This document shows positions 25,564 through 26,697 of a DNA stretch of 26,697 nt, piece after piece. The position numbers were made by a program, and so were the translations under genes. A model generated the notes under the pieces. It did no database searches, was not told the origin of the DNA, and saw only the letters and a program-made list of their open reading frames with translations. Numbering within the stretch: position 1 is the stretch's first letter; each line of letters opens with the position of its first letter. This DNA is from a virus, in IMG/VR virus record IMGVR_UViG_3300025769_000693, positions 1 to 26,697 of that record; one strand, 5' to 3'.

Positions 25564-25614
25564 CCTTATATATACTATTTTCGTCTTATAACCCATCCAG
25601 AGGAGTACCCTTTC

Positions 25615-26697
25615 ATGCTCAAAGTCGTCTCAAATCACAAAGACTACGATACCCGTAATATCATGTCACAAACCAAGTTTTACGAAGGGTATAGTAGATG
25701 GGACGATACTAAAGAACGATATGAGACTTGGGAAGAAGCCGTCACTCGCGTTATGAATATGCATCGCGGTTTCTACAAAGAGAAAATGACACCCGCACTT
25801 TCTCGGTTGATTGATGAAGCGGAATCTTATTATAAACTGAAATATGTTCTTGGCGCACAAAGAGCATTACAGTTCGGCGGCGATCAGATTCTCAAGCACA
25901 TGATGAGAATGTACAATTGCACCTCCACATATGCGGATCGGCCTCGGTTCTTCTCTGAACTTTTCTATGTACTTCTATGCGGTGCTGGTGCGGGCTTCTC
26001 TGTTCAAAAACATCATGTTAATAAACTTCCGAACATTCAAGAACGCAAGAAACAAGCAAAAGGTTGGGAAGTCGCAGATTCTATTGAAGGTTGGGCAGAC
26101 GCTCTTGGTGTTCTTCTTTCATCTTATTTTGTTGGGGGTGGTCAGTTTCCAGATTTTGAAGGTCGTCGTGTTTATTTTGACCTGTCAAAGATTCGTCCAA
26201 AAGGTGCAATGATTTCTGGAGGATTCAAGGCACCTGGACCAGAACCACTTCGCAGATCACTTGACAAGATTGAACATTTGATTCAAACAAGAATCTTCAA
26301 GGGTGAAACAAAACTTCGTCCTATTGATGTTTATGATATTGCCATGCACGCCGCTGATGCCGTTCTTGCTGGCGGTGTTCGTAGGTCTGCCACAATCTGT
26401 TTATTCTCGGCAGACGATGAAGAAATGACAAAGGCAAAAACTGGTAATTGGTTTGAAGAGAATCCACAAAGAGGTCGATCAAACAACTCTGCCGTGATTG
26501 TAAGAGATGAAATCACAAGAGATCAGTTCAAGAAAATCATGGGATCTATCAAAGAGTTTGGCGAACCCGGCTTCTTCTTTGTGGACGACAAAGACTTTAC
26601 GACAAACCCTTGTGTGGAAATCGGCATGTATCCTCAGATTGATGGTGTGTCGGGATGGCAAGGTTGTAATCTCACCGAAATCAACGGATCAAAATGC
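25615..26697 (+). CDS. nrdJ: Adenosylcobalamin-dependent (class II) ribonucleotide reductase, N-terminal part
   Basis: The frame runs from ATG 25615 (AGGAG at 25600-25604) through the window end, giving 361 residues without a stop. It converts ribonucleotides to deoxyribonucleotides. It aligns by motif with monomeric class II ribonucleoside-triphosphate reductases: YEGYSRWDDTKERYETWEEA, MRMYNCTSTYADRPRFF (first redox Cys), GAGAGFSVQKHHVNKLP, SKIRPKGAMISGGFKAPGPE, AGGVRRSATICLFS, RGRSNNSAVIV, NPCVEIGMYPQ (thiyl-radical Cys) and QGCNLTEING (second redox Cys). All three active-site Cys are present. Class II enzymes need vitamin B12 and no oxygen. They are common in marine phages. No clear sigma70 promoter is seen; TATATATACT at 25567-25576 may belong to another promoter class. 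The C-terminus lies outside. Confidence 0.93.
   Translation, partial: MLKVVSNHKDYDTRNIMSQTKFYEGYSRWDDTKERYETWEEAVTRVMNMHRGFYKEKMTPALSRLIDEAESYYKLKYVLGAQRALQFGGDQILKHMMRMYNCTSTYADRPRFFSELFYVLLCGAGAGFSVQKHHVNKLPNIQERKKQAKGWEVADSIEGWADALGVLLSSYFVGGGQFPDFEGRRVYFDLSKIRPKGAMISGGFKAPGPEPLRRSLDKIEHLIQTRIFKGETKLRPIDVYDIAMHAADAVLAGGVRRSATICLFSADDEEMTKAKTGNWFEENPQRGRSNNSAVIVRDEITRDQFKKIMGSIKEFGEPGFFFVDDKDFTTNPCVEIGMYPQIDGVSGWQGCNLTEINGSKC

Overview
This window is best read as a segment of a lytic T4-like myovirus genome. All genes lie on the + strand, are tightly packed, and are AT-rich (roughly 35-42% GC where I counted). Diagnostic elements are a T4-type RNase H, exact TATAAATA late-promoter boxes, overlapping i-spanin/o-spanin genes, a class II ribonucleotide reductase, and proteins whose N-termini look like T4 capsid-targeting sequences. 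Two independent signs point to an alphaproteobacterial, probably Rhodobacterales-like marine host. One is a circularly permuted (two-piece) tmRNA. The other is a GC-rich tyrosyl-tRNA synthetase fragment at the left edge. The phage tRNAs mostly read A/U-ending codons, as expected for an AT-rich phage in a GC-richer host.

Layout. (1) 1-1500: 3' part of tyrS with a mosaic base composition, then two small early-type genes and a terminator. (2) 1592-3500: a PiT/PHO4-like phosphate transporter, the permuted tmRNA with its tag frame, and a small exported beta-rich protein. (3) 3554-7734: RNase H followed by a run of small, often translationally coupled genes: a DUF6433-like protein, a membrane-anchored coiled coil, a lipoprotein, an ATP-grasp-like protein, and several unknowns, including two genes below 60 codons. 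(4) 7754-10614: a tRNA region with nine tRNA or tRNA-like genes plus a later tRNA-Ser, two 3' tRNA remnants, and small early genes. These are driven by near-identical sigma70-type promoters that share a GTAAGAGAGAGAAAGG leader.

(5) 10647-15195: one late gene with a capsid-targeting-like N-terminus, then early-type operons containing a secreted ClpP-like protein, a DUF458/YkuK RNase H-fold protein, several tiny genes and a DUF932 protein. (6) 15195-24843: a long late block. It encodes putative internal head proteins and virion-packaged enzymes: a possible PD-(D/E)XK or KxDG protein, a KxDG nucleotidyltransferase/ligase-like protein, an acidic EF-hand-like protein, a very basic protein with repeated LDE processing-like sites, a HIGH-motif nucleotidyltransferase, and a P-loop zeta/PNK-like kinase. 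(7) 24861-26697: the spanin pair and the start of a B12-dependent ribonucleotide reductase that runs off the window.

The main biological idea is the late block. Several proteins start with a T4-CTS-like peptide ending in a prohead-protease-like Glu, and the bodies behind those peptides are enzymes of nucleic-acid or nucleotide chemistry. This suggests a set of enzymes packaged in the capsid and delivered with the genome, perhaps for RNA/DNA repair or nucleotide/NAD metabolism early in infection. The early side of the genome carries tools for translation (tmRNA, tRNAs, TyrRS) and for host physiology (phosphate transporter, periplasmic protease-like protein). Functions are inferred from motifs read by eye; no database search was run.
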